Source: Streptosporangiaceae bacterium
GTDB lineage: Bacteria > Actinomycetota > Actinomycetes > Streptosporangiales > Streptosporangiaceae
Assembly: GCA_025934375.1 (NCBI GenBank)
Contig: JAICYD010000027.1
Span: forward strand, 1 to 61,466
Direction of reading: 5' to 3'
DNA length: 61,466 nucleotides
The notes beneath the pieces were generated by a model, which was not told the origin of the DNA, searched no databases, and worked only from the letters and a program-made list of their open reading frames with translations. Position numbers and translations under genes: made by a program. Positions 16,549-25,619 of the stretch are shown in pieces. Position 1 is the first letter of the stretch. Each line of letters opens with the position of its first letter.

Positions 16549-18012
16549 CTACGCTGTCCCGTCGTCCGCGACCATGCGCCGGGGGTCCACCACCTGGTCG
16601 AAGTCCACCGCGCTGATGTACCCCGACGCCAGCGCCGCATCCCGCAGCGTCGACCCGGACTCGTCCGCCTTGTGCGCGATCTCGGCGGCCTTGTCGTAGC
16701 CGATCACCGGGGACAAAGCGGTCACCAGCATCAGCGAGCGGTCCACGTGCTCGGCGATGCGCGCCCGGTTGAGCTCCGCGCCCTCCACGCAGAACTCGCG
16801 GAACGCGCGGCACGCCCCGGCCAGGATCGTCGCCGAGTGCAGGAAGTTGGCGACGATCAGCGGCCGCATCACGTTGAGCTCCAGGGTGCCCGCCGCCGCG
16901 GCGGCGGCGATGGCGGAATCATGGCCGAGCACCTGGACGCAGACCATCAGCATGGCCTCGCACTGGGTGGGGTTGACCTTGCCCGGCATGATGGAGCTGC
17001 CCGGCTCGTTGGCCGGCAAGGTCAGCTCGCCTAGCCCGGCCCGTGGCCCGGAGGCCAGCCAGCGGATGTCGTTGGCGATCTTCATCAGCGGCACCGCCAG
17101 GCCGCGCAGCCCGCCGGATGCCGCGGCCATCGCGTCGGCGCCGCCTAGCGCGGCGAACTTGTTGGCCGCCGTGCGGAAGGGGTACCCGGTGTCCTCGGCG
17201 ATCTGGCTGGCTATCGCCTCGGCGAACCCGGGCGGGGCGTTCAGGCCGGTGCCCACCGCGGTGCCGCCGGCGGCCAGCTCGTACAGCCCCTCGGCGGAGC
17301 GCGTGAGGTTCTCCGCGGCCAGCTCCAGCTGCCGGGCGTACCCGGACCACTCCTGGCCGACGGTCAGCGGGACGGCGTCCTCCAGGTGGGTACGGCCGAT
17401 CTTGACGACCTCTCGCCACAGCTCCGCCTTCGCCGCGATGGCCCGCCGCAGGGCGGCCACGCTGGGCAGCACGTCCTCGTGGATGGCGCGCACCGCCGCG
17501 ATGTGCATCGCGGTCGGGAACGTGTCGTTGGAGGACTGTGCCATGTTCACGTGGTCGTTGGGGTGGATCGGCGACTTGCCGCCGACCTGCCCGCCGATGA
17601 GCTGGATCGCCCGGTTGCTGATGACCTCGTTGACGTTCATGTTCGTCTGGGTACCGGAGCCGGTCTGCCAGACCCGAAGCGGGAAGTGATCGTCGAGCTC
17701 GCCGTCGATCACCTCGTCGCTGACCCGCGCGATGAGGTACGCCTGCCAGGCGGGCAGGCGCCCGGCCCGCCCGTTGACCAGCGCGGCCGCCTTCTTCACG
17801 TAGCCGAGCGCATGGCAGACCGGCAACGGCATCCGGTCCTGCCCGATGTCCCCGAAGTGGACCAGCGAGCGCTGGGTCTGCGCTCCCCAGTAACGGTCGG
17901 CCGGCACGTCGATCACGCCCATCGAGTCGGACTCGCGCCGGTGCCCCGTCGCGCCGATCCCCACCGGGAGATCTCTTACTTCTGGCCCCTGGCCCTCAGC
18001 AACCTCCTCCAT
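16549..18012 (-). CDS. fumC: Class II fumarate hydratase
   Basis: The product interconverts fumarate and malate in the TCA cycle. Signatures include QTGSGTQTNMNVNEVI, the H-x-N-D-H segment HPNDHVNMAQSSNDTFPTAM, KIGRTHLEDAVPLT and the family signature GSSIMPGKVNPTQ. From ATG 18012 it has 487 residues; family members usually begin close to the ESDSMGVIDVP segment, so a start about 30 codons later is possible. With the 18012 start only 23 bp separate it from the divergent DyP peroxidase gene, so promoters would have to overlap the coding ends. Confidence 0.95.
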   Translation of the reverse strand: MEEVAEGQGPEVRDLPVGIGATGHRRESDSMGVIDVPADRYWGAQTQRSLVHFGDIGQDRMPLPVCHALGYVKKAAALVNGRAGRLPAWQAYLIARVSDEVIDGELDDHFPLRVWQTGSGTQTNMNVNEVISNRAIQLIGGQVGGKSPIHPNDHVNMAQSSNDTFPTAMHIAAVRAIHEDVLPSVAALRRAIAAKAELWREVVKIGRTHLEDAVPLTVGQEWSGYARQLELAAENLTRSAEGLYELAAGGTAVGTGLNAPPGFAEAIASQIAEDTGYPFRTAANKFAALGGADAMAAASGGLRGLAVPLMKIANDIRWLASGPRAGLGELTLPANEPGSSIMPGKVNPTQCEAMLMVCVQVLGHDSAIAAAAAAGTLELNVMRPLIVANFLHSATILAGACRAFREFCVEGAELNRARIAEHVDRSLMLVTALSPVIGYDKAAEIAHKADESGSTLRDAALASGYISAVDFDQVVDPRRMVADDGTA

Positions 18013-18035
18013 AAGCACAACGCTACGCTGTTGCG

Positions 18036-19079
18036 GTGCCAGAACCGCAGCCGATCGTGACGCCGCTGACAACTGCGGCGATGTTCCTGGTGGTGACGGT
18101 GAACCCCGGCGGCGAGGCAACGGCCCGCGGGCTGCTCGCCGACCTTTCCGGGCTGGAGCGGGCGGTGGGATTCCGCATCCCCGGTGACCTGTCCTGCGTC
18201 GCCGGCATCGGCTCGGACGCGTGGGACCGGCTGCTCGGCGGCCCGCGGCCGGCGGCGCTGCACCCGTTCCGCGAGTTGTCCGGCCCCCGGCACCACGCTC
18301 CCGCCACCCCGGGGGACCTGCTGTTCCACCTGCGGGCCAGCCGGATGGACCTGTGCTTTGAGCTGGCCACCCAGATCATGGGCCGGCTGGCGGGGGCCGT
18401 CACCGTCGTCGATGAGGTGCATGGCTTCAAGTACTTCGACGAGCGGGACCTGCTCGGCTTCGTGGACGGCACCGAATCGCCCGGCGGCGACGCGGGGAAC
18501 CGGGCGGCGCTCGTCGGTGACGAGGACCCGGAGTTCACCGGCGGCAGCTACGTCACCGTCCAGAAGTACACCCATGACATGGCCGCCTGGAACGCCATCT
18601 CGGTCGAGGAGCAAGAGCGCGTCATCGGCCGGACCAAGCTGGCCGACATCGAGCTTCCCGACGACGTGAAGCCCGCGAACTCCCACGTCGCGCTCAACAC
18701 GCTGACCGGTCCCGATGGCGAGGAGCGGCAGATCGTCCGGGCGAACATGCCCTTCGGCGACGTGGGGCGCGGGGAGTTCGGCACCTACTACATCGCCTAC
18801 GCGGCCGACCCGGCGGTCACCGAGGAGATGCTGGCCAACATGTTCATCGGCAAGCCTGCGGGCACCACCGACCGCATCCTCGACTTCTCCACGGCGCTGA
18901 CGGGCGGCCTGTTCTTCGCGCCGGCGGCCGACTTCCTCGACGACCTCCCCGCGCCGCCCGCCGGGACCGCGGCGGGCGCCAGCGCCCCGGCCCCGGTCGC
19001 CGACACCGCGCGGCACCAGCCGCCCGCCACCGCCGGCAACGGATCGCTTGGCATTGGATCGCTGAAAGGACGCGCATGA
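18036..19079 (+). CDS. DyP-type heme peroxidase with encapsulin-targeting peptide
   Basis: The 347-residue peroxidase (GTG start) has the DyP signature GFVDGTE (about 145-151), the proximal His in ANSHVAL and the distal Arg in RQIVRANMPFG. DyP enzymes use heme and H2O2 to oxidise dyes, phenolics and other donors. After the catalytic domain, a Pro/Ala-rich linker of about 40 residues ends in NGSLGIGSLKGRA, which matches the cargo-loading peptide (core GSLxIGSLKG) that anchors cargo inside encapsulin shells. The stop overlaps the start of the encapsulin gene by 4 nt, so cargo and shell are translationally coupled. This is the same arrangement as known DyP-encapsulin loci in Mycobacterium and Brevibacterium. 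Confidence 0.95.
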   Translation: MPEPQPIVTPLTTAAMFLVVTVNPGGEATARGLLADLSGLERAVGFRIPGDLSCVAGIGSDAWDRLLGGPRPAALHPFRELSGPRHHAPATPGDLLFHLRASRMDLCFELATQIMGRLAGAVTVVDEVHGFKYFDERDLLGFVDGTESPGGDAGNRAALVGDEDPEFTGGSYVTVQKYTHDMAAWNAISVEEQERVIGRTKLADIELPDDVKPANSHVALNTLTGPDGEERQIVRANMPFGDVGRGEFGTYYIAYAADPAVTEEMLANMFIGKPAGTTDRILDFSTALTGGLFFAPAADFLDDLPAPPAGTAAGASAPAPVADTARHQPPATAGNGSLGIGSLKGRA

Positions 19080-19873
19080 ACAACCTGCACCGCGAGCTTG
19101 CCCCGATCTCGGCCGCCGCCTGGGCCAGCATCGAGGAGGAGGCCAAGCGGACCTTCTCCTCGCACTGCGCCGGGCGCAAGGTGGTCGACGTGACCGGCCC
19201 GGACGGGGCGACGCTGGCCGGGGTGGGGACCGGGCACCTGTCCGCCATCGAATCGCCCGCCGACGGGGTCATCGCCGGGCTGCGCGCCTGGCAGCCGCTG
19301 GTCCAGCTGCGGGTGCCGTTCACGCTGGAGCGCGCCGCGATCGACAGCGTCGAGCGCGGCGCGCAGGACGCCGACTGGCAGCCGGTGAAGGACGCTGCCC
19401 GCAAGATCGCCTTCGCCGAGGACCGCGCCATCGTCGACGGGTACGCCGCCGCGCAGATCACCGGCATCCGGGAGGCGTCGTCGAACACGGCGCTGGCGCT
19501 GCCGGGCGAGGTCCGCGACTACCCCACCGCGGTGAGCAAGGCGGTGTCCGCGCTGCGGCTGGCCGGCGTGGCCGGGCCGTTCTCGCTGCTGCTGTCGGCC
19601 GATGCCTACACCGCCGTGAACGAGACCGCCGACCACGGCTACCCGATCCACGAGCACATCGATCGCGTCATCGACGGCGACATCATCTGGGCGCCGGCGA
19701 TCAGCGGGGCGCTGCTGCTGTCCGCGCGCGGCGGTGACTTCGAGCTGCGGCTCGGCGAGGACCTGGCGATCGGCTACCTGTCCCACGACCGCGACCGCGT
19801 CGAGCTGTACTTCCAGGAGTCGCTGACCTTCGCCGTCTACACCACCGAGGCGAGCATCAGCATCTCCGCCTGA
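19076..19873 (+). CDS. Family 1 encapsulin nanocompartment shell protein
   Basis: The 265-residue protein begins MNNLHRELAPISAAAW, the conserved helix that forms the inner cargo-binding surface in family 1 encapsulins. It continues with an HK97-like fold pattern: segment GRKVVDVTGPDG, the acidic E-loop/A-domain region, and the C-terminal EDLAIGYLSHDRDRVELYF followed by ESLTFAVYT. It should self-assemble into an icosahedral shell (known family members form T=1 particles, about 24 nm) packed with the upstream DyP. ATG overlaps the DyP stop (ATGA). Confidence 0.96.
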   Translation: MNNLHRELAPISAAAWASIEEEAKRTFSSHCAGRKVVDVTGPDGATLAGVGTGHLSAIESPADGVIAGLRAWQPLVQLRVPFTLERAAIDSVERGAQDADWQPVKDAARKIAFAEDRAIVDGYAAAQITGIREASSNTALALPGEVRDYPTAVSKAVSALRLAGVAGPFSLLLSADAYTAVNETADHGYPIHEHIDRVIDGDIIWAPAISGALLLSARGGDFELRLGEDLAIGYLSHDRDRVELYFQESLTFAVYTTEASISISA

Positions 19874-19880
19874 GGCGGAG
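19864..19880 (+). terminator. Hairpin spanning the encapsulin stop codon
   Basis: CTCCGCC and GGCGGAG form a 7-bp perfect stem whose 3-nt loop is the TGA stop codon of the encapsulin gene. It is followed by GCCAAAGCTTTCTATTCT, weakly T-rich. It is a plausible terminator for the DyP-encapsulin operon, though a stem this close to the stop would be opened by terminating ribosomes. Confidence 0.5.
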
Positions 19881-20062
19881 GCCAAAGCTTTCTATTCTCA
19901 CCGGCACCCAGGCGGTAAAGCCGTCACTTCGGCACGCCATTGAGGTCAACGTGACTAGTGGGATTTACGTGAATTCGGAGATGCTAAGAGCGACTTAAGC
20001 GAATTAGTTGATAGGGCTCTTGACGGGCGCTGTGTCCGGAGTGACGATAATGCGCAGTTCGT

Positions 20063-20080
20063 CATGGAACCGGTTCCATG
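20063..20080. promoter_or_regulatory. LacI-family operator, perfect 18-bp palindrome
   Basis: CATGGAACCGGTTCCATG is a perfect palindrome with a central CG, the form typical of LacI/GalR operators. It lies 26 bp upstream of the chosen LacI start. TTGACG (20020) and GATAAT (20046) upstream resemble -35/-10 boxes, but their 20-nt spacing is too long to be confident. Autoregulation, with control of the downstream sugar importer genes through the same transcript, is the likely role. Confidence 0.8.
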
Positions 20081-20105
20081 CAGCGCCGCACACCGGGAGA
20101 TGCCC

Positions 20106-21236
20106 ATGCCGCCTTCGCGACCAGCGAGGATCGCTGATGTCGCGGCGGCCGCGGGCGTCGGAGTGGGCACCGTTTCCCGGGTCATCAACGGTGCCGCCAA
20201 TGTGCGCGAGTCGACCCGGGCCACGGTGCAGCAGGCGATCGAGCGGCTGGGGTACCGGCCCAGTCATCTAGCGGTGGCGCTATCGCGGGGGACGCCGCGC
20301 GCGGTGGCGATCGTGGTGCCCCACCTGACCAGCCCGTCGGTCGTCCCGAGGCTGGCCGGCGCCCTGGCGGTGCTCAGTGAGCAAGGCTATGACTCGGTGG
20401 TCTGCAACGTCGACACGCCCGCCCAGCGCGACCATCACCTCGCCGCGCTGACGGGCAGGCACCGCGCCGCCGGCGTGATCGTCGTGTCGCTGCGGCTGTC
20501 GGCGGCGCAGGCCGAGCTGTTCCGCCGCTCCGGGACCCCGCTCGTCGCGATCGACATGGTCATTCCCGGGGTGCCGCACACGGTCACCGACGACGTGGCC
20601 GGGGGCCGGATGGCGACCGGGTACCTGCTGTCGCTGGGGCACCGCAAGATCGGCTTCGTCGGGGACACCATGCGCGGCGCGGCGGCGGCCGGGCGCCTCC
20701 TGCTCGGCTTCGCCTCATCGCACCGTCGGCTGGCCGGGTACCGGCAGGCGCTGGTCGCTGCGGGAGCCGACCAGGACCTCGCGCTCGTGCGACGCGGCCC
20801 GCACGGGCCGGCCAACGCGGAGGCGCTGGCCGCCGAGCTGCTGGCCCTCCCGGACCCGCCGACGGCGATCTTCGCCGCCTCCGACAGGCAGGCGATCGGC
20901 GTCCTGGCCGCGGCCGACCGGGGCGGGGTCAAGGTCCCCGGCGAGCTGTCGGTTATGGGGTTCGACGACATCGAGTCGGCCGCGCTGATGGGCCTGAGCA
21001 CCATCCGGCAGCAGTTGTGGGAAAGCGGCGCCGAGGGCGCCCGCCGGCTCTGCGCCGTGCTGCGCGGCGACCGGGTCGTCCCGCTGCGGCAGCAGCTTTC
21101 CCTTGAGGTCGTGCTGCGGTCGAGCACGGCCCCCGTCCACGCGGGCCGCGCCGAACGCCCGGCGGACAGCCCGGCGACCACGAGCGAGTGTGCGCTAACA
21201 GGAAAAGATCCGCGAGACGCAGGAGGTCATCGGTGA
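20106..21236 (+). CDS. LacI/GalR-family sugar-responsive repressor
   Basis: ATG 20106 is preferred because GGGAG lies 6 nt upstream; the product has 376 residues. The N-terminal HTH is RIADVAAAAGVGVGTVSRVING, in parts (about 7-28), with the hinge helix at HLAVALSRGTPRAV. The periplasmic-binding-protein-like effector domain ends with the family-typical VMGFDDIESAAL and LSTIRQQLWESG. It lies directly upstream of, and overlaps by 4 nt, the substrate-binding protein gene of a sugar ABC importer, so it is most likely the local regulator of that operon. The inducer is unknown; trehalose or a related disaccharide is inferred from the importer. Confidence 0.92.
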   Translation: MPPSRPARIADVAAAAGVGVGTVSRVINGAANVRESTRATVQQAIERLGYRPSHLAVALSRGTPRAVAIVVPHLTSPSVVPRLAGALAVLSEQGYDSVVCNVDTPAQRDHHLAALTGRHRAAGVIVVSLRLSAAQAELFRRSGTPLVAIDMVIPGVPHTVTDDVAGGRMATGYLLSLGHRKIGFVGDTMRGAAAAGRLLLGFASSHRRLAGYRQALVAAGADQDLALVRRGPHGPANAEALAAELLALPDPPTAIFAASDRQAIGVLAAADRGGVKVPGELSVMGFDDIESAALMGLSTIRQQLWESGAEGARRLCAVLRGDRVVPLRQQLSLEVVLRSSTAPVHAGRAERPADSPATTSECALTGKDPRDAGGHR

Positions 21237-22603
21237 TCGACGACGGAAGCGGAACGACAGTATCGGCACGACGCGCCCGCTGGCGGGGCGCACCCCGGCC
21301 CCGGACCCGGCCCGGGACGGCACCACCCGGCCGGGCGCGAGGTTCGCGCTGGCGACTGGCCACCGCGGCGGCCAGCGCGGTCGTGGCCGCCGCGGCGCTG
21401 AGCGCCTGCGGCTCCAGCGGCGGCGGGGGGCCGGTGACGCTCAACTTCTACCTCTACCCGGACACGTCCATCGCGACCCAGACGGCGGTGGCCAACTGCT
21501 CCAAGCAAAGCAACGGACAGTACACGATCTCCTACCAGCAGCTGCCGCAGGCCGCCGACGGCCAGCGGCAGCAGCTCGTCCGCCGACTGGCCGCGCACGA
21601 TGGATCCATTGACATCATGGGCCTCGACGTGACCTGGGAGGCGGAGTTCGCCCAGGCCGGCTGGATCTTGCCGTGGACCGGCAGCAACCTAGCCCAGGCG
21701 CAAGCCGGCACGCTTAAGCCCGCGCTGGAGACCGCGATGTGGAACGGCAAGCTGTACGCCGTCCCCGACAACACCAACACCCAGCTGCTGTGGTACCGGT
21801 CCGACCTGGTACCCAAGCCACCCGCCACCTGGACGGAGATGATCGCCGACGCGGAGCAGCTGGCCAAGCAGGGTAAGCCGCACTACATCGAGATCCAGGG
21901 CGCCCAGTACGAGGGCGCCACCGTCTGGTTCAACACCATGGTGTCCAGCGCGGGCGGGACCGTCCTGAACGCGAACGCGACCAGCCCCACCCTGGGTGCC
22001 CCCGCCGTCCAGGCGCTAACGATCATGAAGCAGCTGGCGACGTCGGTGGCGGCCGATCCGTCCCTGTCGGTGCAGATGGAGAACCAGAACCGGCTGGCGA
22101 TGGAAGCCGGCACCGCCGCGTTCGAGCTGAACTACCCGTTCGTCTATCCGGCGATGAAGGCCGACAACCCGCAGCTGTTCAAGGTCTTCAAATGGGCGCC
22201 GTACCCGTCGGTCACCCCTGGGGTCCCCGCCAAGGTGACGATCGGCGGGATCGACCTCGCGGTCAGCGCGTACTCCAGCCACCAGAACCTGGCCTTCCAG
22301 GCCGCGCTGTGCCTGCGCAACGCGGCGAACCAGCTCATCGCGGCAAACGTCGGCGGCGTTCCGCCCACGATCGCCAGCCTGTATGACAATCCGGCGCTAT
22401 TCGCCAACTACCCGTTCCACGCAGACATCCTGTCGGCGCTGCAGAACGCCAGCGTGCGCCCGAAGGCCCCGGTCTACCAGGTGGTGTCGATCGATATCTC
22501 GCACCTGATCTCGCCGCCAAGGGGCATCGACCCGAACGGCACGGTGGCGTCGATGACCGACCAGATCAACAATGCGCTCCAGTCGAAGGGGCTGGTCCCA
22601 TGA
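21233..22603 (+). CDS. Sugar ABC importer, substrate-binding lipoprotein (LpqY-like)
   Basis: GTG 21233 is chosen because AGGAGG sits 7 nt upstream; it overlaps the LacI stop (GTGA). The 456-residue protein has a long Arg-rich n-region, a hydrophobic stretch, and lipobox LSAC with the lipidated Cys at about residue 59, followed by GSSGGGG. The mature domain, with VTLNFYLYPD and IDIMGLDVTWEAEFAQAGW, resembles LpqY, the trehalose-binding protein of mycobacteria. It should be anchored outside the membrane and deliver sugar to the two permeases that follow. Substrate assignment is by resemblance only. Confidence 0.9.
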   Translation: MIDDGSGTTVSARRARWRGAPRPRTRPGTAPPGRARGSRWRLATAAASAVVAAAALSACGSSGGGGPVTLNFYLYPDTSIATQTAVANCSKQSNGQYTISYQQLPQAADGQRQQLVRRLAAHDGSIDIMGLDVTWEAEFAQAGWILPWTGSNLAQAQAGTLKPALETAMWNGKLYAVPDNTNTQLLWYRSDLVPKPPATWTEMIADAEQLAKQGKPHYIEIQGAQYEGATVWFNTMVSSAGGTVLNANATSPTLGAPAVQALTIMKQLATSVAADPSLSVQMENQNRLAMEAGTAAFELNYPFVYPAMKADNPQLFKVFKWAPYPSVTPGVPAKVTIGGIDLAVSAYSSHQNLAFQAALCLRNAANQLIAANVGGVPPTIASLYDNPALFANYPFHADILSALQNASVRPKAPVYQVVSIDISHLISPPRGIDPNGTVASMTDQINNALQSKGLVP

Positions 22604-23550
22604 GTACTACCACCCAGGCCGTTACCGGCACCGAGGCCGGCGAGCCGGCCAGGAAGAAGGGCAGGACGCAGCTGTCGGAGGGGGCGCGCGCCGAGCGCAG
22701 GCTGGGGTTCCTGCTGTGCGGGCCGGCGGTACTGGTCATGATCGCGGTCACCGCGTACCCGGTCGGCTACGCCATCTTCTTGTCCCTGGAGCGCTACAAC
22801 CTCGCACTGCCGCAGGCGACGAAGTTCATCGGCTTCGGCAACTACGGTGCGGTGCTGAGCTCGCCCTACTGGTGGCACGCCCTGCTGGTCACGGTGGTCA
22901 TCACCGTCTTCTCGGTCGCCATCACGCTAGTGCTCGGCATGCTGCTGGCCATGGTGTTGCACCGGACCCCGTTCGGCCGCGGTACGGTGCGCACCGCCTC
23001 GCTCATCCCGTACGGGATCGTGACGGTGGCGGCCGCCTACAGCTGGCAGTACGCCTGGACGCCGAGCCAGGGCTACCTGTCAGCGTTGTTCAACAACAGC
23101 GCGCCACTGACCAGCCAGACCGAGGCGATCATCATCATCATCATCGCGGAGATCTGGAAGACCACGCCGTTCATGGGCCTGCTGCTGCTGGCCGGGCTGT
23201 CGCTGGTCCCTGAGGACCTGCAGAAGGCCGCCCGGGTGGACGGCGCCACCGGATGGCAGCGCTTCACCCGGATCACGCTGCCGCTGATGAAGCCGGCGAT
23301 CCTGGTCGCGCTGCTGTTCCGCACGCTGGACTCGTTCCGGATCTTCGACAACATCTTCATCTTGACCAGCGGCAACAACGGTACTGGCGCGGTGTCCAAC
23401 CTCGGCTACGACAACTTGTTCAGCGCGCTGAACCTGGGCATCGGATCGACGATCTCGATCCTCATCTTCATCTGCGTGGCGATCATCGCCACCATCTTCA
23501 TCCTGGGCTTCGGCACCGCCGCCCCCGGATCCGACCTGGGAAAGGGGTGA
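22600..23550 (+). CDS. Sugar ABC importer permease (SugA/MalF-like)
   Basis: The 316-residue integral membrane protein has about six membrane segments after a charged 35-residue N-terminus. The cytoplasmic EAA loop reads [18 protein letters not shown] with the conserved Gly, and contacts the ATPase. Its start overlaps the binding-protein stop by 4 nt (ATGA). It is one half of the heterodimeric pore. Confidence 0.93.
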   Translation: MSTTTQAVTGTEAGEPARKKGRTQLSEGARAERRLGFLLCGPAVLVMIAVTAYPVGYAIFLSLERYNLALPQATKFIGFGNYGAVLSSPYWWHALLVTVVITVFSVAITLVLGMLLAMVLHRTPFGRGTVRTASLIPYGIVTVAAAYSWQYAWTPSQGYLSALFNNSAPLTSQTEAIIIIIIAEIWKTTPFMGLLLLAGLSLVPEDLQKAARVDGATGWQRFTRITLPLMKPAILVALLFRTLDSFRIFDNIFILTSGNNGTGAVSNLGYDNLFSALNLGIGSTISILIFICVAIIATIFILGFGTAAPGSDLGKG

Positions 23551-23557
23551 CTCGCTG

Positions 23558-24391
23558 ATGGCCGTCATCACGCCCCGCCAGCGGGCCGGCTGGACGACAG
23601 CGAACTTCGTCGTCATCGCCTTGGCGCTGATCCCGGTGCTGTGGCTACTGTCGCTGTCGTTCAAGACGCCCGCGGCCGTCGTGGATCCGTCCCTGTGGCC
23701 CGCGCAGTGGACCTGGGGGAACTACAGCGGCATCTTGACCAGTTCGCAGTTCCTGCGGCCGCTGCTGAACTCGATCGGCATCGGCATCATCTCCACGGTC
23801 ATCGCCGTGGTGCTGGCCTCCATGGCCGCGTACGCGATCGCGCGCCTGCGGGTCCCCGGCAAGAGCGTGCTCATCGGCATGGCGCTGCTGATCGCCATGT
23901 TCCCGCTCATCGCGCTGGTCACCCCGATGTTCACCATCGAGCGCGCGCTCGGGCTGTTCAATACCTGGCCCGGCCTGATCATCCCGTACGTGGCGTTCGG
24001 CTTGCCGCTGGGGATCTACACGCTGTCGGCGTTCTTCCGCGAGATCCCCTGGGAGCTGGAGAAGGCCGCCAAGATGGACGGCGCGACCCCCTTCCAGGCC
24101 TTCATCCAGGTCATCGCCCCGCTCGCCACGCCCGGGATGGTCACCACGGCCATCTTGGTGTTCCTGGCCTGCTGGAACGACTTCCTGCTGGCCATCTCAT
24201 TCACGTCCACGATCGACTCGCGGACCGCGCCGGCCGCCATGCAGTACTTCAGCGGGGGATCGGTGTTCACCGTCCCCACTGGCCCCATCGCCGCGGCGGC
24301 GATGGTCATCACCATCCCGATCATCATCTTCGTGCTGTTCTTCCAGCGTCGGATCGTCGCCGGGCTGACCTCCGGCGCGGTCAAGGGATAG
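23558..24391 (+). CDS. Sugar ABC importer permease (SugB/MalG-like)
   Basis: The 277-residue protein has six predicted membrane segments and the EAA loop [20 protein letters not shown]. It starts 7 nt after the first permease, so the two are co-translated and form the heterodimeric channel. Length and the loop match the CUT1 sugar-importer family. Confidence 0.93.
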   Translation: MAVITPRQRAGWTTANFVVIALALIPVLWLLSLSFKTPAAVVDPSLWPAQWTWGNYSGILTSSQFLRPLLNSIGIGIISTVIAVVLASMAAYAIARLRVPGKSVLIGMALLIAMFPLIALVTPMFTIERALGLFNTWPGLIIPYVAFGLPLGIYTLSAFFREIPWELEKAAKMDGATPFQAFIQVIAPLATPGMVTTAILVFLACWNDFLLAISFTSTIDSRTAPAAMQYFSGGSVFTVPTGPIAAAAMVITIPIIIFVLFFQRRIVAGLTSGAVKG

Positions 24392-24410
24392 CGGAGTTAG
24401 GAGAGGCAAA

Positions 24411-25619
24411 GTGTCGGAAATCGTGCTCGACCACATCACCAAGCGCTATCCCGACGGGGCGCTCGCCGTGAGCGACTTCAACCTGGCGATCAAGGACGGC
24501 GAGTTCGTCATCCTCGTCGGGCCGTCCGGCTGCGGGAAGTCCACCACGCTCAACATGATCGCGGGGCTGGAGGACATCAGCGACGGCGAGCTGCGCATCG
24601 GCGGGAAGGTGGTCAACAACGCGGCGCCCAAGGACCGCGACATCGCCATGGTCTTCCAGAGCTACGCGCTCTACCCGCACATGACCGTCCGGGAGAACAT
24701 GGGCTTCGCGCTCAAGCTGGCCAAGGCGCCCAAGGATGTCATCAACGCCAAGGTGATGGAGGCGGCCGAGATCCTGGACCTGACCCAGCACCTGGACCGC
24801 AAGCCGGCCAACCTGTCCGGCGGCCAGCGGCAGCGGGTGGCGATGGGGCGGGCGATCGTCCGCGACCCGGCCGCGTTCCTCATGGACGAGCCGCTGTCCA
24901 ACCTGGACGCCAAGCTGCGCGTGCAGATGCGCACCCAGGTGTCGCGGATCCAGCGGCGGCTCGGCACCACCATGGTCTACGTGACCCACGACCAGACCGA
25001 GGCCCTGACCCTCGGCGACCGGATCGCCGTCATGCGAAGCGGTCTCCTCCAGCAGGTCGGCAGCCCCCAGGACCTGTACGAGCGGCCGATCAACCTCTTC
25101 GTGGCCGGCTTCATCGGCTCACCCGCCATGAACTTCCTGTCCGGCACGCTGGAGGAGGGCAAGCTCCGCACCAGCCTCGGCGACTTCCCGCTCAGCGACC
25201 AGCTGCGCCGGGAGGCCGAGAGCGTCAAGGCCGGCCGTCAGGTCATCGTCGGCATCCGGCCGGAGAACTTCGAGGACGCGACGCTGGTGTCGCCCGACCT
25301 GCGCGACAAGGGCATCACCTTCCGCACCACCATCGACGTCGTGGAGTCCCTGGGGTCGGACGTGTTCGTGTACTTCACCCGGGGCCGAGAGACCGGGGTA
25401 ACCGCCACCGAGCTCGAGGAGCTCGCCCGGGACTCCGGGCGCTCCGAGACCGGCGGCAGCGGCGACTCCGTGGTGGCCCGGCTCGATGCCGCCTCGCGCG
25501 TGCGCGAAGGCGGCGAGGCGGAGCTGTGGGCGGACGCGCGCGCACTGCACGTGTTCGACCCCTCCACCGGCCGGAACCTGTCCCTCAGCGCCGCCGACGG
25601 CCCTGCAGCCGCTCAATGA
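24411..25619 (+). CDS. Sugar ABC importer ATPase (SugC/MsmK/UgpC-like)
   Basis: The 402-residue ATPase (GTG start) has Walker A GPSGCGKST, Q-loop MVFQSYALYPHMTV, signature LSGGQRQRVAMGRAIVR, Walker B AFLMDEPLSNLD and the H-loop VYVTHDQ. The C-terminal 160 residues form the MalK/UgpC-type regulatory OB/TOBE domain (GIRPENFEDA). A Gly/Ser-rich insertion at about 340-352 is unusual but lies in a surface loop. It starts 19 nt after the second permease. The last 35 nt overlap the convergent ParB-like gene. Confidence 0.94.
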   Translation: MSEIVLDHITKRYPDGALAVSDFNLAIKDGEFVILVGPSGCGKSTTLNMIAGLEDISDGELRIGGKVVNNAAPKDRDIAMVFQSYALYPHMTVRENMGFALKLAKAPKDVINAKVMEAAEILDLTQHLDRKPANLSGGQRQRVAMGRAIVRDPAAFLMDEPLSNLDAKLRVQMRTQVSRIQRRLGTTMVYVTHDQTEALTLGDRIAVMRSGLLQQVGSPQDLYERPINLFVAGFIGSPAMNFLSGTLEEGKLRTSLGDFPLSDQLRREAESVKAGRQVIVGIRPENFEDATLVSPDLRDKGITFRTTIDVVESLGSDVFVYFTRGRETGVTATELEELARDSGRSETGGSGDSVVARLDAASRVREGGEAELWADARALHVFDPSTGRNLSLSAADGPAAAQ

